In this document: in pieces, positions 45,723 to 54,237 of the stretch
How positions within the stretch are numbered: position 1 is the stretch's first letter
Layout of the letters: each line of letters starts with the position of its first letter
From: Geopseudomonas aromaticivorans
GTDB taxonomy: Bacteria > Pseudomonadota > Gammaproteobacteria > Pseudomonadales > Pseudomonadaceae
DNA length: 64,000 nt
Reading direction: 5' to 3'
NCBI RefSeq assembly: GCF_019097855.1
Contig: NZ_JAHRGL010000012.1
Coordinates: forward strand, 1 to 64,000
Made by a program: the position numbers and the translations under genes
Notes under the pieces: generated by a model
What the model saw: the letters and a program-made list of their open reading frames with translations, nothing else
Databases searched by the model: none
What the model was told of the DNA's origin: nothing

Positions 45723-46666
45723 GCCAGATGTCGACCAACAAACCGATGCCCGTGCCGACGGAAATTTCGGCGCCGTTCTGGGCAGGCCTGAAAGAGCAGC
45801 GCCTGACCATCCCGCAGTGCCAGGCCTGCGGCCGCTGGATCTTCTACCCGCGCCGCCACTGCGACCGCTGCTACTCCCACGACCTCAAGTGGCAGGACGT
45901 TTCCGGCAGCGGCACGCTGTACAGCTTCACCGTGGCGCGCATCCCCACCCTGCCGGACTTCGCCGACGAGGCGCCGCAGAAGCTCGCCGTGGTCGAGCTG
46001 GATGAGGGCGTGCGGATCAACACCACCCTGGTCGGCCTTGAGGAAAGCGAGATCAAGGTCGGCATGCGCCTCAAGCCGGTGTTCGACACCGTCAACGCCG
46101 AGGGCGACACCCTGCTGCGCTTTACCGGCCTCGACAAGCAGGTGGCTCCGCGCCGCTTCGACGAGCCGGAGGTGGTGGAGCAAGCTGAGGAACAGGCGCC
46201 GCGCCGGCAGATCCGCGTCGACGATGCCGAAGCGCTGCACGCGCTGGTCAGCGAGCAGTTCACCGCCTGGAGCAACCAGTTCGTCGTTGATCAGGCGCTG
46301 ATCGACGAATTCGCCAAGCTGTCCGGCGACGACTACTGGATCCACATCGACCCGGAGCGCGCCCGCAAGCAAGGCCCGTTCGGCGGCACCATCGCCCATG
46401 GTGCGCTGGTCCAGGTGCTGATGTCGCGGCTCAAGGTGCCGTTCGACTACGAGATCGTCGGCTTCACCAACATGGTCAACTACGGCTCCGACCGCCTGCG
46501 CTTCCCCAGCCCGGTGCCGGCCGGTTCGCGCATCCACGCTCGCGGCCGGGTCAAGGCCGTGGAGATCGGCAAGCGCGGCACCCAGCTGACCCTGGAGCTG
46601 AACATCCACGTGGTCGGCAGCGAGCGCCCGGCGGTGATCAACGATCTGGTCGTGCTGTACATGTAA
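45719..46666 (+). CDS. DUF35-MaoC fusion (reverse domain order)
   Basis: A 315-aa protein. The N-terminal DUF35 part (residues 1-145) has the zinc ribbon CQAC-x10-CDRC and an OB-fold. The C-terminal part (about 165-315) is a MaoC hotdog with an intact hydratase motif LSGDDYWIHIDPE followed by TIAHGALV. In the ChsH2-like protein at 15971 the order is MaoC then DUF35 and the MaoC His is lost; here the order is reversed and the dyad is kept. It is likely both hydratase and activating partner of the thiolase-like enzyme encoded just upstream. Confidence 0.85.
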   Translation: MSQMSTNKPMPVPTEISAPFWAGLKEQRLTIPQCQACGRWIFYPRRHCDRCYSHDLKWQDVSGSGTLYSFTVARIPTLPDFADEAPQKLAVVELDEGVRINTTLVGLEESEIKVGMRLKPVFDTVNAEGDTLLRFTGLDKQVAPRRFDEPEVVEQAEEQAPRRQIRVDDAEALHALVSEQFTAWSNQFVVDQALIDEFAKLSGDDYWIHIDPERARKQGPFGGTIAHGALVQVLMSRLKVPFDYEIVGFTNMVNYGSDRLRFPSPVPAGSRIHARGRVKAVEIGKRGTQLTLELNIHVVGSERPAVINDLVVLYM

Positions 46667-46696
46667 CGAATGGAATACTGAAGTGTCACCCTTTAG

Positions 46697-46729
46697 CCGC
46701 TCCCGCATTTGCGATGAGCGGTTTTTTTT
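46697..46729 (+). terminator. rho-independent terminator
   Basis: Stem CCGCTC (46697-46702) with GAGCGG (46716-46721), an inner CGCA/TGCG pairing, then TTTTTTTT. It ends the thiolase/DUF35-MaoC transcript. Confidence 0.88.
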
Positions 46730-46938
46730 GTCCGCAACAAGCTCACTGTACAGCTCGATCAGGCCGGCGAAGATGTGAGCGGCCACCAGAAGAGGGCTGG
46801 CGGTTGTACTGGCTGTCGGTAAGGGCGCGTGTGCCCAAGCGCTTCGAGCGGCCCTCCGCCGGGTGGCGTCCCGCGGGGACGCCAGCGCATCTACGCTTCC
46901 AGGAGGCTGTTCGGCACCCTTGTAGAGGAGACCATGCG

Positions 46939-47622
46939 ATGAGCGAAGTGGCTGCCCCCGGCGTCCTCGGCCAGGCCGAGCACAGATGCAGGATCATCGA
47001 CACCGCGCTGAGCCTCGGCGAAGAGCGCGGCTGGGACGGTTTTCATATCCACGAACTCGCGGCGCGACTGGACATCGGCCTGGCCGACATCGCCCTGCAC
47101 TTCGCCGGCAAAGACGCGATCGCCGAAGCCTGGTTCGAGCGGGCCGATGCCGCCTTGCTGGCCGCGCCGGAGGCGCCGGGCTGGCAGCTCCTCAGCCCAC
47201 GCGAACGCCTGCAGCGCGCGATCTTCAGCTGGCTGGACGTGCTGGCCCCGCATCGCCGGCTGGCCGCCGAGATGCTGCGCTACAAGCTGCAGCCCGAGCA
47301 CCTGCATCTCCAGATCCAGGGCGTGCTGCGGGTCAGCCGCACGGTGCAATGGATCCGCGAAGCGGCCCTGCTGCCGGCAACCGGCTGGCGGCGTGAATGC
47401 GAGGAAGCGGCGCTCACCGCCATCTACCTGGCGACCTTCGCCTGCTGGCTGCGGGACGACAGCCCCGGCGCCAGCCGCAGTCGCAACCTGCTCGACCGGC
47501 TGCTCGCCCGGGCCGAGTGGGTGGCCGGCTGGCTCGGTGGGATGGACCGCGCCGGACCGCCGGCACGCCGGACGGGGCCGTCGACAGGCAGCACCGGCAG
47601 CGGGGCCGACGGCGGCGGCTGA
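46939..47622 (+). CDS. TetR-family transcriptional regulator
   Basis: A 227-aa protein with an N-terminal TetR-type HTH at about residues 16-62 (IIDTALSLGEERGWDGFHIH, then LDIGLADIALHFAGKDAI) and a divergent helical C-terminal domain ending in a Gly/Thr-rich tail. AGAGGAG precedes ATG 46939. It lies 3 bp before the YdjM-type gene and may be co-transcribed. Its target is unknown; it may or may not be part of the steroid regulon. Confidence 0.78.
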   Translation: MSEVAAPGVLGQAEHRCRIIDTALSLGEERGWDGFHIHELAARLDIGLADIALHFAGKDAIAEAWFERADAALLAAPEAPGWQLLSPRERLQRAIFSWLDVLAPHRRLAAEMLRYKLQPEHLHLQIQGVLRVSRTVQWIREAALLPATGWRRECEEAALTAIYLATFACWLRDDSPGASRSRNLLDRLLARAEWVAGWLGGMDRAGPPARRTGPSTGSTGSGADGGG

Positions 47623-47625
47623 GCG

Positions 47626-48681
47626 ATGGACGCGCTCGCCCACGCGCTGCTGGGCGCCACGCTGGCGCAAGCCGCCCCGGCGCGCTGCACCGGGCTGCAG
47701 CCACGGCAGCGCCTGGCGTTCTGCTCCATCGCGGCGATCTTCCCCGATATCGACTTCATCGGCTTCCTCGTCGATCCGCTGCGATTTCTCGCCGACTGGC
47801 ACCAGGGCCCGACGCATTCGCTCATCCTGCTGCCGCTGTGGGCCGCGCTGATCGGTGGCGCGTTCGCGCTGGCGGGTAAGCGCCAGGCGGCCTTCCTGCC
47901 CGCCTGTGCTTTCGCCGCCGTCGGCCTTGCCTCGCACATCTCGCTCGACCTGATGACCGCCTACGGCACCGCGCTATTCCATCCGATCAGCAAGGAGCGC
48001 TTCTGGATCGGCAGCCTGTTCCTGGTGGACCCGCTTTTCCTGCTGATCGCCCTGGGCGCGCTGGTCGCCAGCCTGAGGCTGCGCAAGCGCTGGCCCGCCG
48101 TCGCGGGCATCGCGCTGCTCGCGCTGTATGCGGGCGAGCAGACGCTGCAGCAGCAGCGTGCCAACGAGATCGCCCGCCAGTGGGCACAGGCCAATGGCAT
48201 CGCACCGGCGCGGGTGGTGGCGCTGGCCCAGCCGCTGTCGCCCTTCAACTGGAAACTGCTGGTGGTCGATGGCGACCGTTATCACCAGGCCCATCTGAAG
48301 CTCGACGCTGGCGGGGGAGCGCTGCCGATCCCGGGGCCGCTGGGCGAGCTTGCCTGGGCCTATCGGCCGTCGGAGCGGCTGGCCTGGCAGCTGCGCCATC
48401 GCTACGGCGCGGACGCCGCCCTGCAGGAGCAGATGCAGGCGCGCTGGCACGACCCCCGCTTCGCCTCCTACCGCCGCTTCGCGATCTTTCCGGCGCTGTC
48501 GCGGATCGATCGCGGCGACGAAACCTGCATCTGGTTCACCGACCTGCGCTACGACCTGCCGGCCCTGCCCGATACCTTTCGCTACGGCTTCTGCCGCGGC
48601 GGCGACACGCTGTCCTGGCGGCTGTACCGCCTGCGCTACTTCTCGGCCGATTCGCGGCAAGGGCTGGAGTCCGAGGATTGA
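47626..48681 (+). CDS. YdjM-type membrane-bound metal-dependent hydrolase (DUF457)
   Basis: A 351-aa protein. The N-terminal half has four or five membrane segments carrying the conserved polar residues of the YdjM/LexA-regulated family (MDALAHALLGA, FPDIDFIGF, HQGPTHSLILLP, ASHISLDLMTAYG). The C-terminal half is soluble. It starts 3 bp after the TetR stop. The function is not established for the family, and no link with steroids is visible. Confidence 0.78.
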   Translation: MDALAHALLGATLAQAAPARCTGLQPRQRLAFCSIAAIFPDIDFIGFLVDPLRFLADWHQGPTHSLILLPLWAALIGGAFALAGKRQAAFLPACAFAAVGLASHISLDLMTAYGTALFHPISKERFWIGSLFLVDPLFLLIALGALVASLRLRKRWPAVAGIALLALYAGEQTLQQQRANEIARQWAQANGIAPARVVALAQPLSPFNWKLLVVDGDRYHQAHLKLDAGGGALPIPGPLGELAWAYRPSERLAWQLRHRYGADAALQEQMQARWHDPRFASYRRFAIFPALSRIDRGDETCIWFTDLRYDLPALPDTFRYGFCRGGDTLSWRLYRLRYFSADSRQGLESED

Positions 48682-48835
48682 GGTGGTGGAGACGGCAGCA
48701 CGGATCGGCCACAACAAGGCCGCCGTGGCGCTGGCCAACAAGCTGGTACGGATCTGCTGGGCGGTGTGGTGCCGCGAGCGGCGCTTCAGTGGCGACTGGC
48801 AGAGCGGTAAGCCGCCTGACGGCGGGCCGGAGTAA
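48682..48835 (+). pseudogene. C-terminal remnant of an IS110/IS1111-type transposase
   Basis: The translation RIGHNKAAVALANKLVRICW followed by AVWCRERRF matches the conserved C-terminal end of IS110-family transposases (NKAAVALANKxARxxWA). No N-terminal DEDD part is present. Only about 50 codons remain, ending in TAA at 48833. It marks an old insertion at the border between GC-rich and AT-rich sequence. Confidence 0.72.
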
Positions 48836-49092
48836 TCGGGAAGCGGTTTTCTTGTGGTTGTGGTGCACAGCGACACTGTCGGAACAGGCGAGTCCTGCGA
48901 CGGAACAAGGCCGATAACAATCCTGATCCTCGTGATCGGTTGAACGCTTGGCCCCCGTCGCGCGAACTACAGAATGGCCCGGGTGGCAACGCCCAGCGAA
49001 GGACGGATATACGAGTGCAACCGCACTGACGACAGGGTTGGCACGACTTTACTCACCACTTGTGGGTGGATTCCATGTAGTGATTGTTATGT

Positions 49093-49435
49093 TCATAGTA
49101 TTTCTTTCTTTAGCTCACTTGCCTTCGTGTTGAACTCTTCTTGCGTCAAAAATCCTTCATCAAACAATTTCTTGTATTCAAGCAATCCTTTGCGTGCTTT
49201 CTTTCTGGTCAGGTCATGGCTTAGTTTGCTAGGGGTGAAGGGCTAGAGCTTTTTCCGGCTGGCGCAGGTATATTTACCCCAAGCAATATCATAAAATTAG
49301 TAGCCCCAACGTATATTATTCCAGCATAAGCAGTAAAGTTACCCGCCCTCTAATTTTGGCGAAATCATGGAGACTGGTTAAAATTAAGAAAGTAATTCCT
49401 CCGATTATTGCGTGAAATATTATTCTGTTAAAAAT
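49093..49435 (-). pseudogene. decayed membrane protein with C-terminal SHOCT-like segment
   Basis: On the minus strand three short frames follow one another: IIFHAIIGGITFLILTSLHD, then TAYAGIIYVGATNFMILLGV, then KGLLEYKKLFDEGFLTQEEF running to a TGA at 49093. The last resembles a SHOCT domain. Joining them needs two frameshifts, and a TAG at 49436 closes the upstream side. It reads as the degraded 3' end of a membrane-anchored SHOCT protein. The region is AT-rich like the SEFIR gene next to it. Confidence 0.5.
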
Positions 49436-49512
49436 CTAATCTGTTCTTGTGAGCATAACGCGAAGTTGAGGCGCCTGCGCAGCTTTTCGCGCAGGTCGCC
49501 TCGAACGCAGGG

Positions 49513-50952
49513 TTATACCTTTGTGCCAAGTTGGTCAAAGCCGACCAATGCCGATGGGTTAAAGGATTCAAACTGCCACCGAGGGAGATTCTTTCTATCG
49601 GAAGCGTACTCATCGAGCTTTTCCTTAAGTAAATCTAGATTGGGAACGCCCAAGAGCGACAAGGTGCGCGATAGATAGGTCTTCGATGTTGACCTTGCGA
49701 ACAGCTCAAATGGCCCGTAGTGCCGGGTCGCGTAAAGCAGCGTCTCTGGCCACCATCTGTCGTAGCTATCTATGTGCGTTAAGTCGGCACGGAGAAAGCA
49801 AACGAAATCCGACTGCATAACATGTCGGAACTGTACACCAGAGGTCTTTGATCGCTGTTCAAGTAGGTCAGCCCTTATCGAGAGGCGATTGCTTTTGAGT
49901 CGTTGGTTTCGAATATCCAAGGACTTCATGTATTCGCGGAAGGCTGTAAAGCTCACCGTTGCATTCTTGCCGTAATCAGAGTTGCCTGGAACATAGTACG
50001 ACTGCGACAGGAGGTATGTGGCGGATTCAATGTGCTCGCCGCGCAGGAGAACCGCAATGACATAGAGAAACATCTCATGGGCTATGAATTTGAAGTTGTC
50101 GAAATCTGTCTCGCTCCACCGATTGACATGCGGTGGCCGTGAAAGATACGGCAATATGGATTCAAAGAACCTATGAACACGTGGCACATATGCCTGCGGG
50201 TCTGTGTACTGTGCAAGCGCTGTGACGATCTGAATCAGTTCGTTGCGTGAAGGAGTGAAATCCTCAATTGATTTCACTATTCGATCATCCATTTCGCCTT
50301 CGTCGGAAGAAATGCGAAATCGTTCGAGGTGTTCTGAAAAGAGTGAAAGGTACTCGTCTAGGGCGCCGCGCGTGTAGCCTTTGTCGGCCTTTACACCCTC
50401 AATAACCCGTTTGGCGAGAGCGCTGGTTCCCAAAGCGGGTGCATCTGGTTCGATGATGAATGATGGTGGTTTCCCTATCTCTGGCTTCAGGTATAACGGC
50501 TTGTCGAAAATCCAGCGCAGGAGCTTTTCGAAGTTCTCTGCATAACGATCGCTTTCGCTAAGGTCAACGTAGATACGTGACTTGTAGTAGGTGGGCAAGT
50601 AGGGCTTGCCTGCATCGTTCTTTTCCGCGATGACTGCGACGAACTTATCTTGAGACTGCTTCGCGTAGACCTCCGCAGAAATGATCTGGGTTTCAGTTCC
50701 GACACCGCCAGCTCTTCCATCGGCCTTGCTTGCGTAGACCTGGTCGCAGACGAGGATGACTTTCGAGATTGATGGGTCAGTGACCATCTTTTCCATGAAC
50801 GCTATGGAATCGTGGCCTTCGCGCAAATCCCACTTATCTAGTACAACATCTACGCCACTGTTTACTAGCTCCGTAGCTAGATCAATGACCCACTGCTCGT
50901 GTTCGGATGTTGACCAGCTATAGGAAATGAATAGACGAGGTGGCGAACTCAT
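49513..50952 (-). CDS. SEFIR-domain protein (putative defence/immune-like)
   Basis: A 479-aa protein with an N-terminal SEFIR/TIR-like domain (residues 1-155: PRLFISYSW, LDKWDLREGHDS near 38-49, KVILVCDQVYASKA, TETQIISAEVY). The remaining 320 residues are an uncharacterised helical region. SEFIR domains are TIR-like signalling domains found in eukaryotic IL-17 pathways and in bacterial defence-type proteins. The base composition is much more AT-rich than the flanks, and it neighbours a transposase remnant and a pseudogene. Its role as a defence gene is inference. Confidence 0.78.
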   Translation of the reverse strand: MSSPPRLFISYSWSTSEHEQWVIDLATELVNSGVDVVLDKWDLREGHDSIAFMEKMVTDPSISKVILVCDQVYASKADGRAGGVGTETQIISAEVYAKQSQDKFVAVIAEKNDAGKPYLPTYYKSRIYVDLSESDRYAENFEKLLRWIFDKPLYLKPEIGKPPSFIIEPDAPALGTSALAKRVIEGVKADKGYTRGALDEYLSLFSEHLERFRISSDEGEMDDRIVKSIEDFTPSRNELIQIVTALAQYTDPQAYVPRVHRFFESILPYLSRPPHVNRWSETDFDNFKFIAHEMFLYVIAVLLRGEHIESATYLLSQSYYVPGNSDYGKNATVSFTAFREYMKSLDIRNQRLKSNRLSIRADLLEQRSKTSGVQFRHVMQSDFVCFLRADLTHIDSYDRWWPETLLYATRHYGPFELFARSTSKTYLSRTLSLLGVPNLDLLKEKLDEYASDRKNLPRWQFESFNPSALVGFDQLGTKV

Positions 50953-51235
50953 GCGGGGCGTGCCTCAAAGGTATAACTGTAAATATGCACTAGGTGGTGC
51001 ATAACTCCCTAGGCGGGACTGGTTGATAAAATTTCGAGGCAAGCACACAAAACCGCTCTGAGGTGCGGCTTTTGAGAAGGGGGAGGAGAGATGTGGATCT
51101 TATGCACCACAACTGCAACTCCCTTTGCACTCACTGATCGAATGGGGTCGAGCCTACCGTGCCACCCACCAGAAATACAACCGGGACGCTCTCGCAGCCC
51201 CGGTCGTTTTCAGTCATCAAGGAAGCCGCAGCGGC
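50953..51235. other. intergenic between SEFIR gene and TauD-like gene
   Basis: 283 bp spanning the switch from AT-rich to GC-rich sequence. A weak hairpin (CCGC/GCGG then CTTTT) lies near 51050-51075. No gene or known repeat is recognised. Confidence 0.35.
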
Positions 51236-52162
51236 TCACTCCCCGCTCAACACCCGCCCCAGCATCCGATCCCCCTCGATGGTGGTGCGGTTGATCACCC
51301 GGCGCACGCCCGGCTTGGTGCCGGTGGCGCAGTGCATGGCGCGCCAGTTGTCCCAGAGGACTATGTCGCCCTGGTGCCACTGGTGGAAGTAGTGGAATTC
51401 CGGCTTGCGGATATGCGCCACCAGGCGTTCGAGCAGTTCGATGGACTCGTCGTTGCACAGGCCGAAGCGCTGCGGGGTGATGACGCGGTCGAGGAACTGC
51501 TCGACCACGCCGAGCACCTTGCGGCCGCTGATGGGGTGAGTTACCACCGCCGGGTAGACGGCATCGGCGAAGTCGGGGAAGCCGATGTCCGAGGGCTTCT
51601 TCGGCAGGCCGGGGCCCGGCACGTAGCCGTCCAGGTCGACGTAGCGCATGTGGCGGCGCTGCATGCTGAACGAGTAGGCCACCTCCAGCTTCTCCAGCAG
51701 GGCCTTGGTCTCGTCGTCGAGGGTGTCGTAGGCCTTGGCCAGGTCACCGAAGCCGGTCATGCCGTCCTCCTTGGCGACTTCCACGGCGGTCAGCACGGCG
51801 CCATGGTTGGGGCGGCCGGTGTAGTGCAGGTCGATGTGCCAGTCGAGCCGGCCGACGATCTCCTCGCCGTGGTAGAAGGCGGTGGAGAACCTGTCCTTGG
51901 CGCCGTTGTTCTCCAGCACGAAGAGTTCCGGGTACTGGGCCGAGGTGGTGACCTTGAGCGGGTGCATCTCCAGCTTGCCGAACAGGCGGCTGAAGCGGAT
52001 CTGGCTTTCCGGGGTGATCTGCTGGTCGCGGAACAGCAGGATGGCGTATTCGTACCACAGCTCCTTCAGCTCGGCCTGCAGCTCCTCGCTGTAGGGTCCG
52101 TTGATGTCGAAGCCGGAGACTTCGACGCCGACGTTGTCCAGGGGGGTGACGATGAGGCTCAT
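51236..52162 (-). CDS. TauD/TfdA-family Fe(II)/2-oxoglutarate dioxygenase
   Basis: A 308-aa protein with the iron facial triad H109-x-D111 (WHIDLHY) and distal H277 (NWRAMHCAT), and the 2-oxoglutarate-binding Arg in GVRRVINRT near 287. It hydroxylates an unactivated carbon or cleaves a C-heteroatom bond with 2-oxoglutarate and O2. GGGAGAG lies upstream of ATG 52162. It begins 20 bp after the class II aldolase-like gene on the same strand, so both are probably in one transcript. The substrate is unknown. Confidence 0.83.
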   Translation of the reverse strand: MSLIVTPLDNVGVEVSGFDINGPYSEELQAELKELWYEYAILLFRDQQITPESQIRFSRLFGKLEMHPLKVTTSAQYPELFVLENNGAKDRFSTAFYHGEEIVGRLDWHIDLHYTGRPNHGAVLTAVEVAKEDGMTGFGDLAKAYDTLDDETKALLEKLEVAYSFSMQRRHMRYVDLDGYVPGPGLPKKPSDIGFPDFADAVYPAVVTHPISGRKVLGVVEQFLDRVITPQRFGLCNDESIELLERLVAHIRKPEFHYFHQWHQGDIVLWDNWRAMHCATGTKPGVRRVINRTTIEGDRMLGRVLSGE

Positions 52163-52182
52163 GGTTGCTCTCCCGATTGTTG

Positions 52183-52953
52183 TTATTCGAGGACGGACGA
52201 ATCGTTGAGCAGCTCGCGGCGGGCCATGGCTTCCCAGAGGAAGGGGAAGCCGTTGGCGTCGGCGATCGCCAGGCGTTCGACCACCTCGTCGGGCAGCGGG
52301 CGCCCGCCGCCGGCCAGCTTGACCTCGAAGGCGCGGCGGCAGCGCCACTCCAGGGTGACGACCCGCAGGTGGGCCTGGCGCAGGTCGCGGCCGACCACCA
52401 GCGAGCCGTGGTTGGCCAGCAGCGCCCACTTGGCATCGCCCAGCGCCTCGGCGGCGGACAGGCTGATCTGCTGCTTCTCGAAGGTGCCGGCGTAGTCGTC
52501 GTACAGCGGCAGCTCGACGCCGCAGTAGGCGCCGGACTGGTCGTAGACCGGTGGCACCTGCTGCATGTCGGCCCAGATGCCGCTCCACCGGGCGTGGTTG
52601 TGGATCACCACGTTGGCGTCGGGGCGCAGCTCGTGCAGTTGCAGGTGCAGGCCGAGCGCCGGGGTGACGTTCCAGTCACTGTCGAGGACCTTGCCGTGGC
52701 GGTCGAGGGTGAGGATGTCGCTGGCGCGCAGCTCGTCCCAGGCCAGCTCCCAGGGGTTGGTGAGGATGGTGCCGTCGCTCTGGCGCACGGTGATGTGCCC
52801 GGCGATGTGGTCGTCCCAGCCCTCGCGGCGGAGCATCCGGCACATCAGCGCGACCTGCGCCTTGGCGCTCAGCTCGGGCAGCAGCGGACGCGCGCCGGGG
52901 TTGGGGGCGAACTTCTCCAGCAGTTGGGCGTTGATGCCTTCGGTTCTCAGCAT
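52183..52953 (-). CDS. class II aldolase/adducin-family protein
   Basis: A 256-aa protein with the metal-binding HNHARW motif near residues 117-122, AGHITVR near 50-57 and LANHGSLVVG near 174. Family members include fuculose-phosphate aldolases and decarboxylases, as well as many proteins near steroid or aromatic gene clusters. Paired with the TauD-like dioxygenase. A retro-aldol or decarboxylation step after hydroxylation is a possible joint role, but this is inference. Confidence 0.8.
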   Translation of the reverse strand: MLRTEGINAQLLEKFAPNPGARPLLPELSAKAQVALMCRMLRREGWDDHIAGHITVRQSDGTILTNPWELAWDELRASDILTLDRHGKVLDSDWNVTPALGLHLQLHELRPDANVVIHNHARWSGIWADMQQVPPVYDQSGAYCGVELPLYDDYAGTFEKQQISLSAAEALGDAKWALLANHGSLVVGRDLRQAHLRVVTLEWRCRRAFEVKLAGGGRPLPDEVVERLAIADANGFPFLWEAMARRELLNDSSVLE

Positions 52954-53094
52954 GGTAGTGCTCCGGTGTCGGCTTGGCGGTTCTTGTCGTGGGTTCGATG
53001 CTAGAGCCGTGGGCCGGTGCGAGCATTGCCGATGCGGACAGATCGATGGCCGATCCGGCCAAGTTGGTGGGGCGTGGGGAAGCGCTGCAAAGGC

Positions 53095-53164
53095 CGTCAT
53101 TCCCGCGCAGGCGGGAATCCAGAAGGTCCGCAACACCTGGGCTCCCGCCTTCGCGGGAGCGACG
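53095..53164. repeat. REP-like palindromic repeat, family 1 (second copy)
   Basis: The same CGTCATTCCCGCGCAGGCGG ... GGGAGCGACG unit as at 5946-6012, with a few differences in the centre. It lies just after the AraC-type gene. Confidence 0.75.
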
Positions 53165-53188
53165 GCAAGAGGCGCAGCGGCCCGGCGT

Positions 53189-54196
53189 TCAGCCGAACAG
53201 CCGCTCGCGGAAGGCGCTGGGCGACAGCCCGGTCCATTTCTTGAAAGCGCGGAAGAAGCCCGAGTTGTCGGCGTAGCCGAGCTGCTGGGCGATGCGGGTG
53301 ATGCTCTGGGTGGGGTCGCTGAGCGCCCGGCGGGCGTGGATCTCGCGTACCTGGTCGACCAGTTGCTGGTACTGCCAGCCCTGGGCCAGCAACCTGCGAC
53401 TGAGGGTGCGCGGGCTGCAGTGCAGGGCCTCGGCGGCGGCGGCCAGGTCCGGTGGTTCGGCAATATGTTCGACGATCATCTGCGAAAGCCGCCAGGCCAC
53501 GTCGCCTCGGCTGAGTTCGATGCTGCGCCGCTCGCACAGGCTGGCGTACAGCGCGGCGCTCTGCGGGCTGGCGTGGGGCAGCGGCTGGTCGAGCACGGCG
53601 GCGTGGAAGAACAGCTGGGTGGCCGGCGCGTCGAACTGGATCGGGCAGCCGAACACCGCGCGGTACTGCTCGGCATGCGCCGGTTCGGGGAAGTTGCAGC
53701 GCAGACGGGTGACTGGCAGGGGGCGGCCCAGCACCCAGCGGCAGCTGGCGACGATGCTGCCCAGCACGTCCTCCACGGCCAGCAGGCGCAGCGGGCCGAG
53801 GTCGTCCTTGGCGTGGATCTGGTAGCAGCCCTGGCCTTCGATCTCGCTGAACGCGGTGACGATCGAGCGCCCGGAGAAGCGCCCCGGGTAGTTCTGGTAG
53901 CGCAGGCCGGTCTCGCTCGCCTCGCGCAGGGTGCCGCAGCTCATCATCAGGTAGCCCAGCTGATCGAGGGTGGCCAGCGAGCGCTGGATGCCCAGCTGCA
54001 GGCCGAGGCCGGCATTGCCGCTCAGCTGCAGCGCATCGAGCAGCAGCGCGCGGTGCTGCTCGGCGCTGACCACGGCATCGGCGTCCAGCAGGCGCGCGGG
54101 GTCCAGCCGGTGGCGGCGGGCCAGTTGCGCGCTGTCGATGCCCTGGCTGTGCAGGAAGTCGAGCAGCCAGACGATGTAGCGGGAATCGGTATTGAT
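53189..54196 (-). CDS. AraC-type transcriptional regulator
   Basis: About 335 aa with a C-terminal AraC double HTH at about residues 230-335 (CSPRTLSRRLLAQGWQYQQL and QLGYADNSGFFRAFKKWTGL) and an N-terminal arabinose-binding-like sensor domain of the OruR/ArgR-like type. An ideal AAGGAGG at 54202-54208 is followed after 5 nt by ATC, then AATACCGAT; no ATG, GTG or TTG is nearby. The frame's only upstream ATG (54316) lies in a palindromic repeat and is improbable. I therefore place the start at the ATC, with caution. It probably controls the TauD/aldolase pair or the ACAD genes beside it. Confidence 0.72.
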   Translation of the reverse strand: MNTDSRYIVWLLDFLHSQGIDSAQLARRHRLDPARLLDADAVVSAEQHRALLLDALQLSGNAGLGLQLGIQRSLATLDQLGYLMMSCGTLREASETGLRYQNYPGRFSGRSIVTAFSEIEGQGCYQIHAKDDLGPLRLLAVEDVLGSIVASCRWVLGRPLPVTRLRCNFPEPAHAEQYRAVFGCPIQFDAPATQLFFHAAVLDQPLPHASPQSAALYASLCERRSIELSRGDVAWRLSQMIVEHIAEPPDLAAAAEALHCSPRTLSRRLLAQGWQYQQLVDQVREIHARRALSDPTQSITRIAQQLGYADNSGFFRAFKKWTGLSPSAFRERLFG

Positions 54197-54237
54197 GGCA
54201 GCCTCCTTGGGGCCTTGGCGCGGCTGGCGGTCCGGTT

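Noticed and set aside
46784-46938. Upstream extension of the TetR-type protein
   Set aside because: The extra residues are basic and low-complexity; ATG 46939 has AGAGGAG at suitable spacing and gives a normal TetR N-terminus.
52954-53090. Regulon palindrome upstream of the class II aldolase gene
   Set aside because: The nearest match (TAGC-ATCGAACCC-ACGA on the minus strand) has the wrong spacer length and no matching -10.
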